Positions 22,992 to 31,624 of a stretch of 64,000 nucleotides of DNA are shown here, one piece after another. The stretch covers positions 1,043,501 through 1,107,500 of the forward strand of contig JACKKX010000001.1 of the NCBI GenBank assembly GCA_024236215.1, in the 5' to 3' direction. Position 1 is the first letter of the stretch. Each line of letters opens with the position of its first letter. The notes under the pieces were generated by a model. That model saw only the letters and a list, made by a program, of their open reading frames with translations, was not told where the DNA came from and searched no databases. This DNA is from Novosphingobium sp. (lineage in GTDB: Bacteria; Pseudomonadota; Alphaproteobacteria; Sphingomonadales; Sphingomonadaceae). A program made the position numbers and the translations under genes.

Positions 22992-23064
22992 TGTTCCGTG
23001 GGCTGGCTTGCTACTTTCGGGGTCGGAACGGGACAGCTATCGGTCTGGTTTCGGCACCTCCGCA

Positions 23065-23847
23065 TCAATTTTCACGTTCCGGCAGCGCCCGAATCTGGAG
23101 TGTGCAGGATACGTCCTTCCCGCTCGAATTCGCCCATTTCCTGCAATCTTCAATCTTGTCCCGGTTATCTCGCTGCATGTCTGCCGCCGCAACAAGGACG
23201 TGCCATGCTTGAGGATCGGCACTCTGCATCATCCTGCTGCCCGCGTTCCACCGCGACGACTCACCGAGAGCTCTTTCCGCCATCCATTCTGGCCAATGCC
23301 AGCTTTCCGGCATGGCGCGGGCGATGGTACCGGGCAGAATCGCCCATACCAGGATACCGGCAGCCAACCCCACGCTTGCAAAGCGCCAGGTTTGACGCTT
23401 CTGCTCGTCCTCGGCGCGGACCCGCCCGACAATTGCATTCAATTGCCCAGTGGCGCTGTCGAAGTCCATGCGGCCCTGCCGGAACAGATCGCAGGCATCG
23501 CGCTGCATGTCGTGCGAGGCGCGCTTGATCTGAACTGCAATGTCTTCGGGCGTCAGTTCGAAAGCAGGCTTGTGGCCGATGTCTGCCAGCCTGTCGGACA
23601 ACTTCTCTAACTGACCGGCCATCTGGCCGAGCGTAGCAGTGTAGTCCGGGATAACGATGTCGGCTCGCTCCCTGGCCATGTTCTGCACCGTGTGGCGCAC
23701 CATCGCCATTTCGCCTTCGAGGCGGGCGAAGGCTTCAGCTGCCGGATCGGTTTCTTCAACCGTTTCCAGTTCCGGTTTCGCCTGCGAGGTTGGAGGTTCT
23801 TCGACTTCGAGGTCCAGTTGTACTTCTTCGATGTGGTCGTCTTCCAT
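23065..23847 (-). CDS. DUF6118-like protein next to the MobQ relaxase
   Basis: A 260-residue protein starting MEDDHIEEVQLDLEVEEP behind AGGAGA. The first 40 residues are acidic. A helical, likely coiled-coil region spans about 45-150, and one membrane segment lies at about 155-175 (VGLAAGILVWAILPG). The rest, with several Trp residues, would lie across the membrane. Proteins with this layout (called DUF6118, as I remember) are common right after Ti-type traA in sphingomonads; function unknown. It starts 10 nt after the traA stop, so the two are co-transcribed. Confidence 0.6.
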   Translation of the reverse strand: MEDDHIEEVQLDLEVEEPPTSQAKPELETVEETDPAAEAFARLEGEMAMVRHTVQNMARERADIVIPDYTATLGQMAGQLEKLSDRLADIGHKPAFELTPEDIAVQIKRASHDMQRDACDLFRQGRMDFDSATGQLNAIVGRVRAEDEQKRQTWRFASVGLAAGILVWAILPGTIARAMPESWHWPEWMAERALGESSRWNAGSRMMQSADPQAWHVLVAAADMQRDNRDKIEDCRKWANSSGKDVSCTLQIRALPEREN

Positions 23848-23857
23848 GTCGTTTCTC

Positions 23858-26743
23858 CTAGATGCCTATGTCGAAAGCGCGGGTGCTTTCGCGGGTGAGG
23901 GACAGGGTGAGTTCCTTGGCTAGGTCGCGTTCGGGCTTGGGATCGATGCCGAGTTCGCGGGTCTTGCTGCGCAGCAGGCCTTCGACCTGGGGATCGCGTT
24001 CAAGCCCCTTCGCCAGCTCAGTCAGCTTTGCCGACGCACGGGCAGCGCCTGCGCGGTCGCCTTGCTGCTCAAGCTGCTTGCGTGCCGCGATCAGCCCCTG
24101 CCAGTCGCTGACGAAGCGCTCGGATCGCAGAGCGGGATCGGTGCGCACGACTGCTTCCTGCTGCATGGCGCGCATGGCCTCCTGGCTGCGCCCGCGAGCA
24201 GCCTGTGCAATCAGTTCAGGACGCCGCTCCAGCGCCTTGGCAAGATCGGTCGCGGCAAGGGGCCTGATCGCTTCGAGAGCCTTACCTGCTCTTTTCAGCG
24301 CGTCCTTCTGATGTGGGAGAACGGGCAGGCCCTGGGCCTGCATCGTGCCGATATCGCCAAGCGCACGGGCGTAGCGTTCGACCGCGCGGCGCTGGTCGTC
24401 TTGCGTGTTCGTTTGTGCTGGAAGCGGCTCAAGCTGGCGGGCTTGCGGGCGGAAGTTTCCGAAGATGGATTTGGCCTTCTCCGGCACCTGCCGAACCATC
24501 TCCATGATGCGCTCGCGGAAGTTAATACCGCGCAATTCGGCGAAGGCCTGCTCGGGCGTATAGTCGCCGGCCATATCCTTCCCGCGCTCGCGGCTCAGGG
24601 TGCGGACAAGTCTCGACCGGTCAGCAAAGTCATCGCGCCCATAGTGCAGAGCCAGCCCCGCGCGGTGACGCGACATGGCGACATAGGCGGAATGGCTGTC
24701 CATGCCCGGCGTGGCGAGCACATGGGCGTGGTCCACCGTCATGCCCTGTACCTTGTGGATCGTGGCCGCGTAGCCATGATCGATGTGGGCGTAATCCTTC
24801 GTGTCGAACGCAACCTCGCGCCCATCGTCGGTGCGCACCGCCATGCTCCCCGCGCTGGCCATTGCGACCGTGCCGAGTGTCCCGTTCTTCACCCCAAGCC
24901 CGCGTTCATTGCGCAGGAAGATGATGCGGTCGCCCGATGCAAACTGGCGTTCGCCGCGTGCCGCCTTGATCGTGGCGTCTGCCCCCAGCGCGCCCGCCGT
25001 GCGCATCTTCCCGCGCGCCATGTCGTTCAGCTCGCGCACTTCGTCATTGGTGTGGGTGAGGATGATCCGGCTGTCGCCGGGGCTGTCCTGGCTTTCCTGA
25101 TACCAGCGCTCGATCAGCTCTGTCCGCGCAGCATCGCGTATGTCGGCGGCATGGACCATGCCGCGCTCTTCATAGGTGCGGATTGCCTCGCCCGTTCGGC
25201 CTGTGGCGAGGTGTCGGGTCGCATCCTGCTGCCAAGCAGAAAGCTGGCGGCGGACTTCGCTGATCTCGATCCCGCCGTGACGCTCGTGGATCGCCCGGAA
25301 GGCCGCCCCTGCTTCAATGGCCTGAAGCTGCTGCTGGTCGCCAACCAGGACCACCTTTGCTCCGGCCCTGGCGGCATTGGACAGCACGCGCTCCATCTGG
25401 CGCGTGCCGACCATGCCCGCTTCGTCGATGACGAGCACATCGCGGGCAGTGAGCAACTCGCGTCCCTTGCCCCATTGGTGTTCAAGGCTGGCGATGGTGC
25501 GCGATGCGATGCCCGAACCGTTCTCCAGCCCTTCGGCGGCGATGCCGGACAGGGCTGCACCGCGCACAGTGTAGCCCGCGCTTTCCCATGCCTCGCGCGC
25601 CACGCCCAGCATCGCGCTTTTGCCGGTCCCGGCATAGCCAACGACAACGGCTAAACCCTTGCTGTTGGTGACGTGCTCGAAGGCGGTTTTCTGCTCGCGC
25701 AATAGGACCAGGCCGCGCTTTGCAGCGCTGGCGAACGCGGAGTTTCGCTGGACATAATTGACGTTGTGCTTGGCCTGCGCGACCATTGCTTCGGCAGCGC
25801 GGTGCAGGCGTTGTTCGGTTTCGATCATCGTCCGCGACGTGAACCGATCCTGCCCGCGTCCATCCTTGCCCAAGGAGATTAAGTCGGGTGATGCGCGCAC
25901 GGCATTGTAAGCCGCGTCGAACTGCTCTTTGCCGTCGCTGTGTCGGTGAACGAATGCGGCAAGGTCGCGCCGGGTAAATGTGGCCTGCTGGTGCGTGATA
26001 GCATCGAGCGCCAGCGCGGGATTGGCGATGATCCGCTCGCCATTGCGCTGGGCGATGGCGCGGTGTTCCTCGATCCGTTCGGTTTCCAGCCCGCGCCCTC
26101 CGATGCGCGAGGCTGCGGGACCGATCTTGTCCTGCGGCTCCAGCGCTATACCTTGCGCCTCCAGTCTGCGGTGATCGATCCTCGCATCGATGTCGCGTTC
26201 GGCCAACGCGCGGTTCACATGATTGGCCCAGCGCTCGCGCCACTGCTCGATCAGTGCGGTCTTGTTCCAGTCGCGGACCTTTGCGCCAAAGCCGTTCTTC
26301 GTGACCTCGCGCATAGCAAGCATGACATGTGCGTGCGGCTTGGCCTTGCCGTCTTCGCCAATATCCCAATGGACATTGAGATCGGCGATCATGCCTTTCT
26401 CGACGAACTCGGCTTTCACGAACTCGCGCGCCAGCCTGATGTTGTCTCTCTTCGAAAGCTCGCGGGGAAGGGCGAACTCGACTTCGCGGACAAGCTGGGC
26501 ATCCTTGCGTTTCTCGGCGGTTTCGACCGCATTCCAAAGCGTGGCGCGGTCGGCGAAGGCTTCGGGCGCGTCCTTTGTCAGCATCACTTCGGAATGAAGA
26601 ACACCTGCCTTGTTGGTGAAATGATGGGTTCGATCAATTCGCTGATCGTGCAACCGTTCACCAGCACGATAGGCTGCCGCTGCAACGGCACTTCGTCCAC
26701 TCGACCTTCCGATGACCTTTGCGCTGAAGTGAAAGATTGCCAT
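23858..26743 (-). CDS. traA: Ti-type (MobQ) conjugative relaxase/helicase TraA
   Basis: A 961-residue protein. The start at MAIFHFSAKVIGRSSGRS matches family N-termini; a longer frame adds 13 unlikely residues. The MobA/MobL relaxase domain holds the likely nicking tyrosine Y25 (AAAAYRAGE) and the metal site KPHAHVMLAM. A TraA helicase domain follows: Walker A GYAGTGKSAM, Walker B VIDEAGMVG and late motif YVAMSRHR. It would nick the oriT found 25 nt upstream of its ATG. It differs in family from the MobF traA at 14.5-17.2 kb. No strong ribosome site is visible. Confidence 0.93.
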   Translation of the reverse strand: MAIFHFSAKVIGRSSGRSAVAAAAYRAGERLHDQRIDRTHHFTNKAGVLHSEVMLTKDAPEAFADRATLWNAVETAEKRKDAQLVREVEFALPRELSKRDNIRLAREFVKAEFVEKGMIADLNVHWDIGEDGKAKPHAHVMLAMREVTKNGFGAKVRDWNKTALIEQWRERWANHVNRALAERDIDARIDHRRLEAQGIALEPQDKIGPAASRIGGRGLETERIEEHRAIAQRNGERIIANPALALDAITHQQATFTRRDLAAFVHRHSDGKEQFDAAYNAVRASPDLISLGKDGRGQDRFTSRTMIETEQRLHRAAEAMVAQAKHNVNYVQRNSAFASAAKRGLVLLREQKTAFEHVTNSKGLAVVVGYAGTGKSAMLGVAREAWESAGYTVRGAALSGIAAEGLENGSGIASRTIASLEHQWGKGRELLTARDVLVIDEAGMVGTRQMERVLSNAARAGAKVVLVGDQQQLQAIEAGAAFRAIHERHGGIEISEVRRQLSAWQQDATRHLATGRTGEAIRTYEERGMVHAADIRDAARTELIERWYQESQDSPGDSRIILTHTNDEVRELNDMARGKMRTAGALGADATIKAARGERQFASGDRIIFLRNERGLGVKNGTLGTVAMASAGSMAVRTDDGREVAFDTKDYAHIDHGYAATIHKVQGMTVDHAHVLATPGMDSHSAYVAMSRHRAGLALHYGRDDFADRSRLVRTLSRERGKDMAGDYTPEQAFAELRGINFRERIMEMVRQVPEKAKSIFGNFRPQARQLEPLPAQTNTQDDQRRAVERYARALGDIGTMQAQGLPVLPHQKDALKRAGKALEAIRPLAATDLAKALERRPELIAQAARGRSQEAMRAMQQEAVVRTDPALRSERFVSDWQGLIAARKQLEQQGDRAGAARASAKLTELAKGLERDPQVEGLLRSKTRELGIDPKPERDLAKELTLSLTRESTRAFDIGI

Positions 26744-26767
26744 GTCGGCAATCCAGTTACACTCCAA

Positions 26768-26802
26768 ACGCAACGTCGGCACGACGTATAAGCGCGCCCT
26801 CT
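26768..26802 (+). other. oriT: Candidate MobQ oriT (RSF1010/Ti-type)
   Basis: An inverted repeat acgtcg-gca-cgacgt (26773-26787) is followed directly by ataagcgcgccct. The core taagcgcgccct differs by one base from the RSF1010/R1162 nic core TAAGTGCGCCCT. The other strand reads gggcgcgcttatacgtcg, close to the Ti plasmid oriT. By analogy the nick is between 26794 and 26795, and traA would enter the recipient last. Confidence 0.75.
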
Positions 26803-26916
26803 CATGATAAAATCCTGATCGGGACTACGCGGGTTCATACTGTCCCGGCGACCTTACTGCATTGGATTACAACCCCGATTATCATGGCTCCATCTCACCA
26901 AAGATGGAGACAGCAC

Positions 26917-27222
26917 ATGCGCAAACCCCGCGATTTTGATTCGGAACTGAAGGCGTTTGCCGAGAAGGCAAAGCAGTTGAAGGAACGCCGCGTGCGCGAC
27001 CTCGGCGCGCTGGTTACGGCAACCGGAGCCGATGCGCTCGATGCCGATGTCCTGGCTGGCGCGCTGCTCGATGCAGCGGCAAACTCAGACAAGTCCATCG
27101 GGGAGGGCTGGCGCAAGCGCGGCGCGGCCTTCTTTCAGGGCAAGTCACGCGGTACTGCGAGCGGAGCTAGCCAGCAGCAAGAAGGCACTCTTCCGCTCGA
27201 CGGCGGCGCGGCATCGGCTTGA
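26917..27222 (+). CDS. TraC-like conjugal transfer accessory protein
   Basis: A 101-residue protein starting MRKPRDFDSELKAFAEKA behind GGAGA. The charged N-terminal helix and the LGALVTATGADALDADVLAGALLDA segment resemble TraC of Ti-type mobilization regions, a small relaxosome protein encoded next to oriT and divergent from traA, as here. The C-terminal 30 residues are Ser/Gly/Ala rich and probably disordered. The name rests on position and resemblance only. Confidence 0.6.
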   Translation: MRKPRDFDSELKAFAEKAKQLKERRVRDLGALVTATGADALDADVLAGALLDAAANSDKSIGEGWRKRGAAFFQGKSRGTASGASQQQEGTLPLDGGAASA

Positions 27223-27244
27223 TGCGGCAAAGGCACGAACCGAC

Positions 27245-27502
27245 ATGCGCGAATGGCAGGTCAAACGACGCGAACGAACAAAGCAATTGATCGAGCTGGG
27301 CGGCCTGGTCGCCAAGGCCGATCTGGTCGGACTGACCGAAGATGATCGCGCCGCTCTCCTCGGCGCGTTCCTCACCGTCGCCGCCAAGTTGCGCGGGCCT
27401 GATGGCGCGCAGGCGCTTGTGCTGTTCCGGCGCAAGGGGAAGCGGGCGTTTGAGGCGGAGCAGGCAGCAGAGACCGCCAATTCCGAATCAGGAAGCAGCT
27501 AA
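27245..27502 (+). CDS. TraD-like small conjugal transfer protein
   Basis: An 85-residue protein starting MREWQVKRRERTKQLIEL, with LGGLVAKADLVGLTEDDRAALLGAF in two stretches, then KRAFEAEQAAE. This is the pattern of the short TraD of Ti-type systems, unrelated to the coupling protein TraD at 17.2 kb. It follows the traC-like gene by 22 nt. A diverged and broken copy lies at 43.8-44.1 kb. Confidence 0.65.
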   Translation: MREWQVKRRERTKQLIELGGLVAKADLVGLTEDDRAALLGAFLTVAAKLRGPDGAQALVLFRRKGKRAFEAEQAAETANSESGSS

Positions 27503-27940
27503 GAATTGGCTAGCCCAACCCAAGACCAATCCAATCAGCAGCGAGATTGAGAGCGCAAGGCTCGCTAACTCGACTTGTTTTTGCCGCATATTGCGGCCAT
27601 CGGTGCGATCTGCTTTCGGTATCAAAGCAATATCCGCTAGGATTGGTTCGGTGGGACGAAAAGGGGGAGCGCGACCGAAGCCTGTCGGAGGCAGTGATAC
27701 TGCCTTGGCTTTAGGGATTATTGGTAGGGTATTCGCATCTGACTGCATTTCGTTACATCCATAAGTGTCTACAAACACCTCAGGTGCGTATCGGTCGGTT
27801 GCTAATTTGTGGCTAACGATTGAATACGAAGCACCTCGGATGCTTGTGTTCAAGATCGCCTTGCCAGCTTCTCCAAAAAAATAGTCGCACTGCGTCGTCA
27901 ACTTGCCAGACAAGAGTTTACCATCGGAATTCCGATACAC
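27488..27940 (-). CDS. Doubtful hypothetical protein with a C-terminal membrane segment
   Basis: A 150-codon frame with a GTG start and no ribosome site. The first 120 residues match nothing I know; the end (LASLALSISLLIGLVLGW) would be a membrane anchor. It overlaps the traD-like gene by 15 nt at its 3' end. It could be a real tail-anchored protein or chance. If it is not real, 27503-28034 is a gene-free leader of the tad-like operon. Confidence 0.3.
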   Translation of the reverse strand: MYRNSDGKLLSGKLTTQCDYFFGEAGKAILNTSIRGASYSIVSHKLATDRYAPEVFVDTYGCNEMQSDANTLPIIPKAKAVSLPPTGFGRAPPFRPTEPILADIALIPKADRTDGRNMRQKQVELASLALSISLLIGLVLGWASQFLAAS

Positions 27941-28034
27941 TGTTTGTTTGCAGGGCTTGGAAAACCGGATGGCTATCGCTGATTAGCCGTCTGCATTTAC
28001 CGCTCAGCAAGAAATTTTGCTTATCCCGCGAACT

Positions 28035-29990
28035 ATGGAACGGATAGCTGCATTCCCGATGCGTTTGCTTGCGGACACCGCTGGCAACGTTTTGCCCATG
28101 GTTGCGGTAGCGTCACTGGTGGGCGTTGCGCTCGTCGGCGGCGGTGTCGATATAAGCCGCGCATACAAGGCCGAGAACCGCATGCAGGCCGCATGCGATT
28201 CGGCGGCGCTTGCCGGGCGCAAGGCTGTCACCACGAACGGGTTCGACAGCGAAGCTGAGGAAACTGCCAACAGCTATTTTGCCACCAACTTTGATGAGAC
28301 GGCTCAGGAAGTCGAGGACGTTGTCTTCACTGCTTCGTCGGAAGACAATGGCCAGACTGTACTCGGCCACGCGACTGCGAAGCAGGACACCGCATTAATG
28401 CGGGTTTTCGGGTTCAACGAATTCAATCTCGAGGTCGATTGCTTTGCTTCGATGGGCGTGGGCAACAGCGATGTTGTCATGGTCCTCGACTCAACAGGAT
28501 CGATGGCAGGCGGTCGGATTGCGAGTCTGCGCACGGCGATGAAGAATTTCTACGATACTCTGGATGATGCAAGTTCCGGTACGACTGCCCGGATCCGCTA
28601 TGGATTTGTCCCCTTCAGCCAGAGTGTAAATGTTGGGCACTTGCTCGATCCGAACTGGATCGTGGACGAGTACGATTACGCGTCTCGCAGGCCAGACTAC
28701 GATCTGCAGGTCACCGATGTGTTCGACCACTGGGGCGACCCGGTCTATTCGACTGACACCAGCACAGAGAACAACGGCTCGTCGAGCTGGGAGAAGTACT
28801 CGAACACAAAATACAGCAAGAAACAGTGCAAGAATGCCCTTCCCGATGATACCGATTGGGAAGACTATGGCGATCCCTATATTGAGGAGAGTTCCGAGGA
28901 GTCGGGAGGGCAATATTTTGAAATAGTTGCCGAAATACAACCACAGCGTCGTATGGCGTATGATTGTCGCAAGGACAAAGGTAAACGCTATATCTACGTT
29001 CGCTATGAATATCGCGATCTCATCACAACGACGACCGGTACCAGCGATGCGGTCTACACCCAGCAGGAAGTCGAGGTGTTCGACCGTTGGGTATACGATC
29101 AGGTTACGCATGACACGAGCATCTACAAGACGTTCCAGTCTGCCAATGCTCTTGTTGGCGGGCAGGGATCGGGTAATTCGCTGACAAAGAGCGGCGAGCC
29201 CGTTAGTGTTTCCTCCCTCTGGGGGGGCTGTATTATCGAGCGTGCCACCGTTCCGGAAGCGAACTTCTCCTACAATTCTGTAATGGGCATGTCGCCTTCT
29301 GACGCGCTCGACCTCAATATCGATCTGATCCCCGATCCGGCGGACCCCGATACGCAGTGGGCTCCGATGTGGCCCGAGGTATCGTACCGTCGCTGGAACG
29401 ACAGCTCCAGCTACACGACAGATGCTACCTTTGAGGGCTCATCGGTAGCCAGCGATTCGGCCTGCCCATCGAAATCGCAGCTGCTGGCCGAGATGGATGA
29501 AGCTGCATTCGACGCGTATGCCGATGCACTCGATCCGCAGGGATATACCTATCTCGACATCGGGATGATCTGGGGCGGCAGACTGAGTTCGCCGACCGGG
29601 CCGTTCTCGGCAAATGTCGCCGAAGTGCCCGACAATGGTGCCGAAGTCGCGCGTCACCTGATCTTCATGACTGACGGCGATATGCATAACCGCAATGATC
29701 GCCCGACAGCCTATGGAGTCGAGCGCAACGAACACCGGGTTACGGCAAATGGCAGCAGCGATCAGGAGTCGCGCCATACAAAGCGCTTCTCCGCCGTATG
29801 TTCCGCAATTAAGGCCAAGGGCATCCGAATTTGGGTCATCGCGTTCGCAGGGACGACTTTGAGCTCGAATCCTCATCTAGTATCCTGTGCGTCTGACAAC
29901 AGCGCATTCCAGGCCAACGATGCGAATCAGCTGAACGAGGCATTCCAGGAAATTGCCAAGCAAGTTGGCGAACTGAGGATCATCCAGTGA
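28035..29990 (+). CDS. TadG-like protein with von Willebrand A domain (operon 1)
   Basis: A 651-residue protein. The N-terminus is a TadE/TadG-type membrane helix (VAVASLVGVALVGGGVDISRAY) with the following ENRMQAACDSAALAGRKA pattern. A vWA domain begins with the metal-site motif VVMVLDSTGSM (about residue 155) and returns near the end (HLIFMTDGD). The long insert between is Tyr/Asp/Ser rich. It would sit in the inner membrane or be exported as part of a pilus-like structure. The start is uncertain: ATG at 28035 is used, but an in-frame TTG at 28017 is possible and neither has a good ribosome site. The stop overlaps the next gene (GTGA). Confidence 0.85.
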   Translation: MERIAAFPMRLLADTAGNVLPMVAVASLVGVALVGGGVDISRAYKAENRMQAACDSAALAGRKAVTTNGFDSEAEETANSYFATNFDETAQEVEDVVFTASSEDNGQTVLGHATAKQDTALMRVFGFNEFNLEVDCFASMGVGNSDVVMVLDSTGSMAGGRIASLRTAMKNFYDTLDDASSGTTARIRYGFVPFSQSVNVGHLLDPNWIVDEYDYASRRPDYDLQVTDVFDHWGDPVYSTDTSTENNGSSSWEKYSNTKYSKKQCKNALPDDTDWEDYGDPYIEESSEESGGQYFEIVAEIQPQRRMAYDCRKDKGKRYIYVRYEYRDLITTTTGTSDAVYTQQEVEVFDRWVYDQVTHDTSIYKTFQSANALVGGQGSGNSLTKSGEPVSVSSLWGGCIIERATVPEANFSYNSVMGMSPSDALDLNIDLIPDPADPDTQWAPMWPEVSYRRWNDSSSYTTDATFEGSSVASDSACPSKSQLLAEMDEAAFDAYADALDPQGYTYLDIGMIWGGRLSSPTGPFSANVAEVPDNGAEVARHLIFMTDGDMHNRNDRPTAYGVERNEHRVTANGSSDQESRHTKRFSAVCSAIKAKGIRIWVIAFAGTTLSSNPHLVSCASDNSAFQANDANQLNEAFQEIAKQVGELRIIQ

Positions 29991-30628
29991 TTGCGCACAC
30001 CAACATATCTTGCTTGCCGATATGTCTCGCGAATGGGCCAATTGCCAAGCTGAGGCAATCGGAGGCTGGCTCAACAGCCTTGGAGTTCGCGCTGATTGCT
30101 CCGGTCTTTCTTTTGATGTTGCTCGGCATCTTCGATCTTGGCCACATGGCCTATGGTCACGCAACGTTGAACGGTGCTGTTCAGGAGGCCGCGCGAACCT
30201 CGGCTCTGGAAACCGGCGATACCGAGGAAGCGGACGACCGTGTTGTCGCACTCATGAAGGCGGTTTTGCCCAACGCGGAGTATGAATTCAGTCGGGTCAG
30301 CTATGTCGATTTCAACGATGTTGGCCGACCTGAAGCATGGAATGATTCAAACGGCGATGGCCTTTGCAACAACGACGAAAATTATGTCGATGAAAACGGC
30401 AACGGCACCTGGGACAAAGACATTGGCGAGGATGGTAATGGCGGTGCTGGCGATGTCGTCGTCTATGAAGTCGAGGTAAGCTACAGCCCGGTCTTCGCAG
30501 TTCCATTTTTCGCGTCGCTTTCAGATCGACGCACGCTAAGCGCGACAACCGCTGTTAAGCGCAATCAGCCATTCGCAGCGCAGAATGGGTATGGCTCAAG
30601 CGCGGGGGTTTGTGCTGCCGATGGTTAA
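29987..30628 (+). CDS. TadE-like pseudopilin with Ca-binding-like loops (operon 1)
   Basis: A 213-residue protein with a GTG start overlapping the TadG-like stop. The TadE signature is at about 27-70: GSTALEFALIAPVFLLMLLG, then FDLGHMAYGHATLNGAVQEAAR. An insert reads DSNGDGLCNNDEN and DENGNGTWDKD, which looks like paired EF-hand or dockerin-type calcium loops; that is a motif reading. In Tad systems TadE is a prepilin-like minor pilin processed by a peptidase. The operon 2 counterpart is at 32287-32877. Confidence 0.85.
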   Translation: MIAHTNISCLPICLANGPIAKLRQSEAGSTALEFALIAPVFLLMLLGIFDLGHMAYGHATLNGAVQEAARTSALETGDTEEADDRVVALMKAVLPNAEYEFSRVSYVDFNDVGRPEAWNDSNGDGLCNNDENYVDENGNGTWDKDIGEDGNGGAGDVVVYEVEVSYSPVFAVPFFASLSDRRTLSATTAVKRNQPFAAQNGYGSSAGVCAADG

Positions 30629-31313
30629 AACACCTGTGGATCCGAAGCGCAGTTGCCGCCTTTTTCGGGCTGGGTCGGGCAGGGAGCGCAAGGGGCTTCT
30701 GCGTAACTCAGAAGGCTTGGCGTACCTCGAGTTTGCGATCTCTTTGCCAGTCCTGCTTGTGCTTGGGCTTTATGGAACGGAACTGGCCTACATGGCGAGC
30801 ATCAATATGCAAGTCAGCCAGATTGCCTCGTCAGTCGCTGACAACGCTTCCCGGATCGGCCAAACGGACAACAGCGGTGTAACGCCGACCGTAACCGAGG
30901 CCGAAATTGATTCGGTGCTCGGCGGTGCGATTCTGCAAGGGCGCGGAATCAAGTTCAATGAGAACGGCCGGATAGTCCTGTCTAGCCTTGAGCAGGATCC
31001 TTCTAGCAAGAAGCAATACATTCATTGGCAGCGTTGCCGGGGCACGCTTGCCAAGGAGTCTTCCTACGGACCGGAAGGCTACGGCAAGACCACGGGTAAC
31101 CTTTTGGGAATGGGCAAAGAGGGCGCGTTGATCAAGGCATCAGGCAACTCCTCTGTCATGTTTGCGGAAGTCTTCTATTCCTACAAGGGCCTCTTCGGCG
31201 ACATGTTCGTGGGGACCGTCGAATTCAAGCAGGAAATGGCTTTTGAAACGCGCGACGACAGGAATTTGACGCCCGGCGTCACTGGTGACGATGGGGATTC
31301 TGAGTGCAGCTGA
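30621..31313 (+). CDS. TadE/TadF-like pseudopilin (operon 1)
   Basis: A 230-residue protein. The start ATG overlaps the previous stop (ATGGTTAA). The membrane segment LAYLEFAISLPVLLVLGLYG with a Glu at the expected place, then a long amphipathic helix ending ADNASRIGQ, is typical of TadE/TadF. The C-terminal domain (about 90-230) is soluble. The paralogue at 31625-32296 shares GRIVLSSL/GRVILSSL, WQRCRG/WQRCKG and ADNASR(I/V)GQ. Confidence 0.8.
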   Translation: MVKTPVDPKRSCRLFRAGSGRERKGLLRNSEGLAYLEFAISLPVLLVLGLYGTELAYMASINMQVSQIASSVADNASRIGQTDNSGVTPTVTEAEIDSVLGGAILQGRGIKFNENGRIVLSSLEQDPSSKKQYIHWQRCRGTLAKESSYGPEGYGKTTGNLLGMGKEGALIKASGNSSVMFAEVFYSYKGLFGDMFVGTVEFKQEMAFETRDDRNLTPGVTGDDGDSECS

Positions 31314-31570
31314 CTAATTCGAATGTTCCGAGCACTGGAATGCGCAGAAATTCGCTCTTAGGCATTGCCTGGGGAGTAGCAATGCTCATTGCCGCATCCG
31401 GCGTAACCTTCGCCTTCCAAAATACTGCTGAAGCGCGATGTGTAGCAGAGCAGGAAGAATTTTATCTTGAGAATTGGTATCGTGATCTTCCGGAACGCGC
31501 GCGTGATTCAGCAATTGTCTACTGCGCACAGAACAACGATATTCCGCAGCGTGCTTTGGGATCTCGGTAG
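31304..31570 (+). CDS. Small exported hypothetical protein (operon 1)
   Basis: An 88-residue protein with a GTG start overlapping the previous gene by 10 nt; an alternative ATG lies at 31340. It has an N-terminal signal or anchor (SLLGIAWGVAMLIAASGVTFA), then a mature part with two cysteines (ARCVAEQEEF and IVYCAQNND) that could form a disulfide in the periplasm. It is the last gene of operon 1 and has no counterpart in operon 2. Confidence 0.6.
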   Translation: MQLTNSNVPSTGMRRNSLLGIAWGVAMLIAASGVTFAFQNTAEARCVAEQEEFYLENWYRDLPERARDSAIVYCAQNNDIPQRALGSR

Positions 31571-31624
31571 CGGCCAGAGCGTACTCTGTGGTCTCTGAGT
31601 GACGGTGACAGAGCAAACAGAGCT

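Noticed and set aside
24062..25654. 530-codon + strand frame across the MobQ traA
   Set aside because: Antisense shadow of the relaxase/helicase; no motif, no ribosome site.
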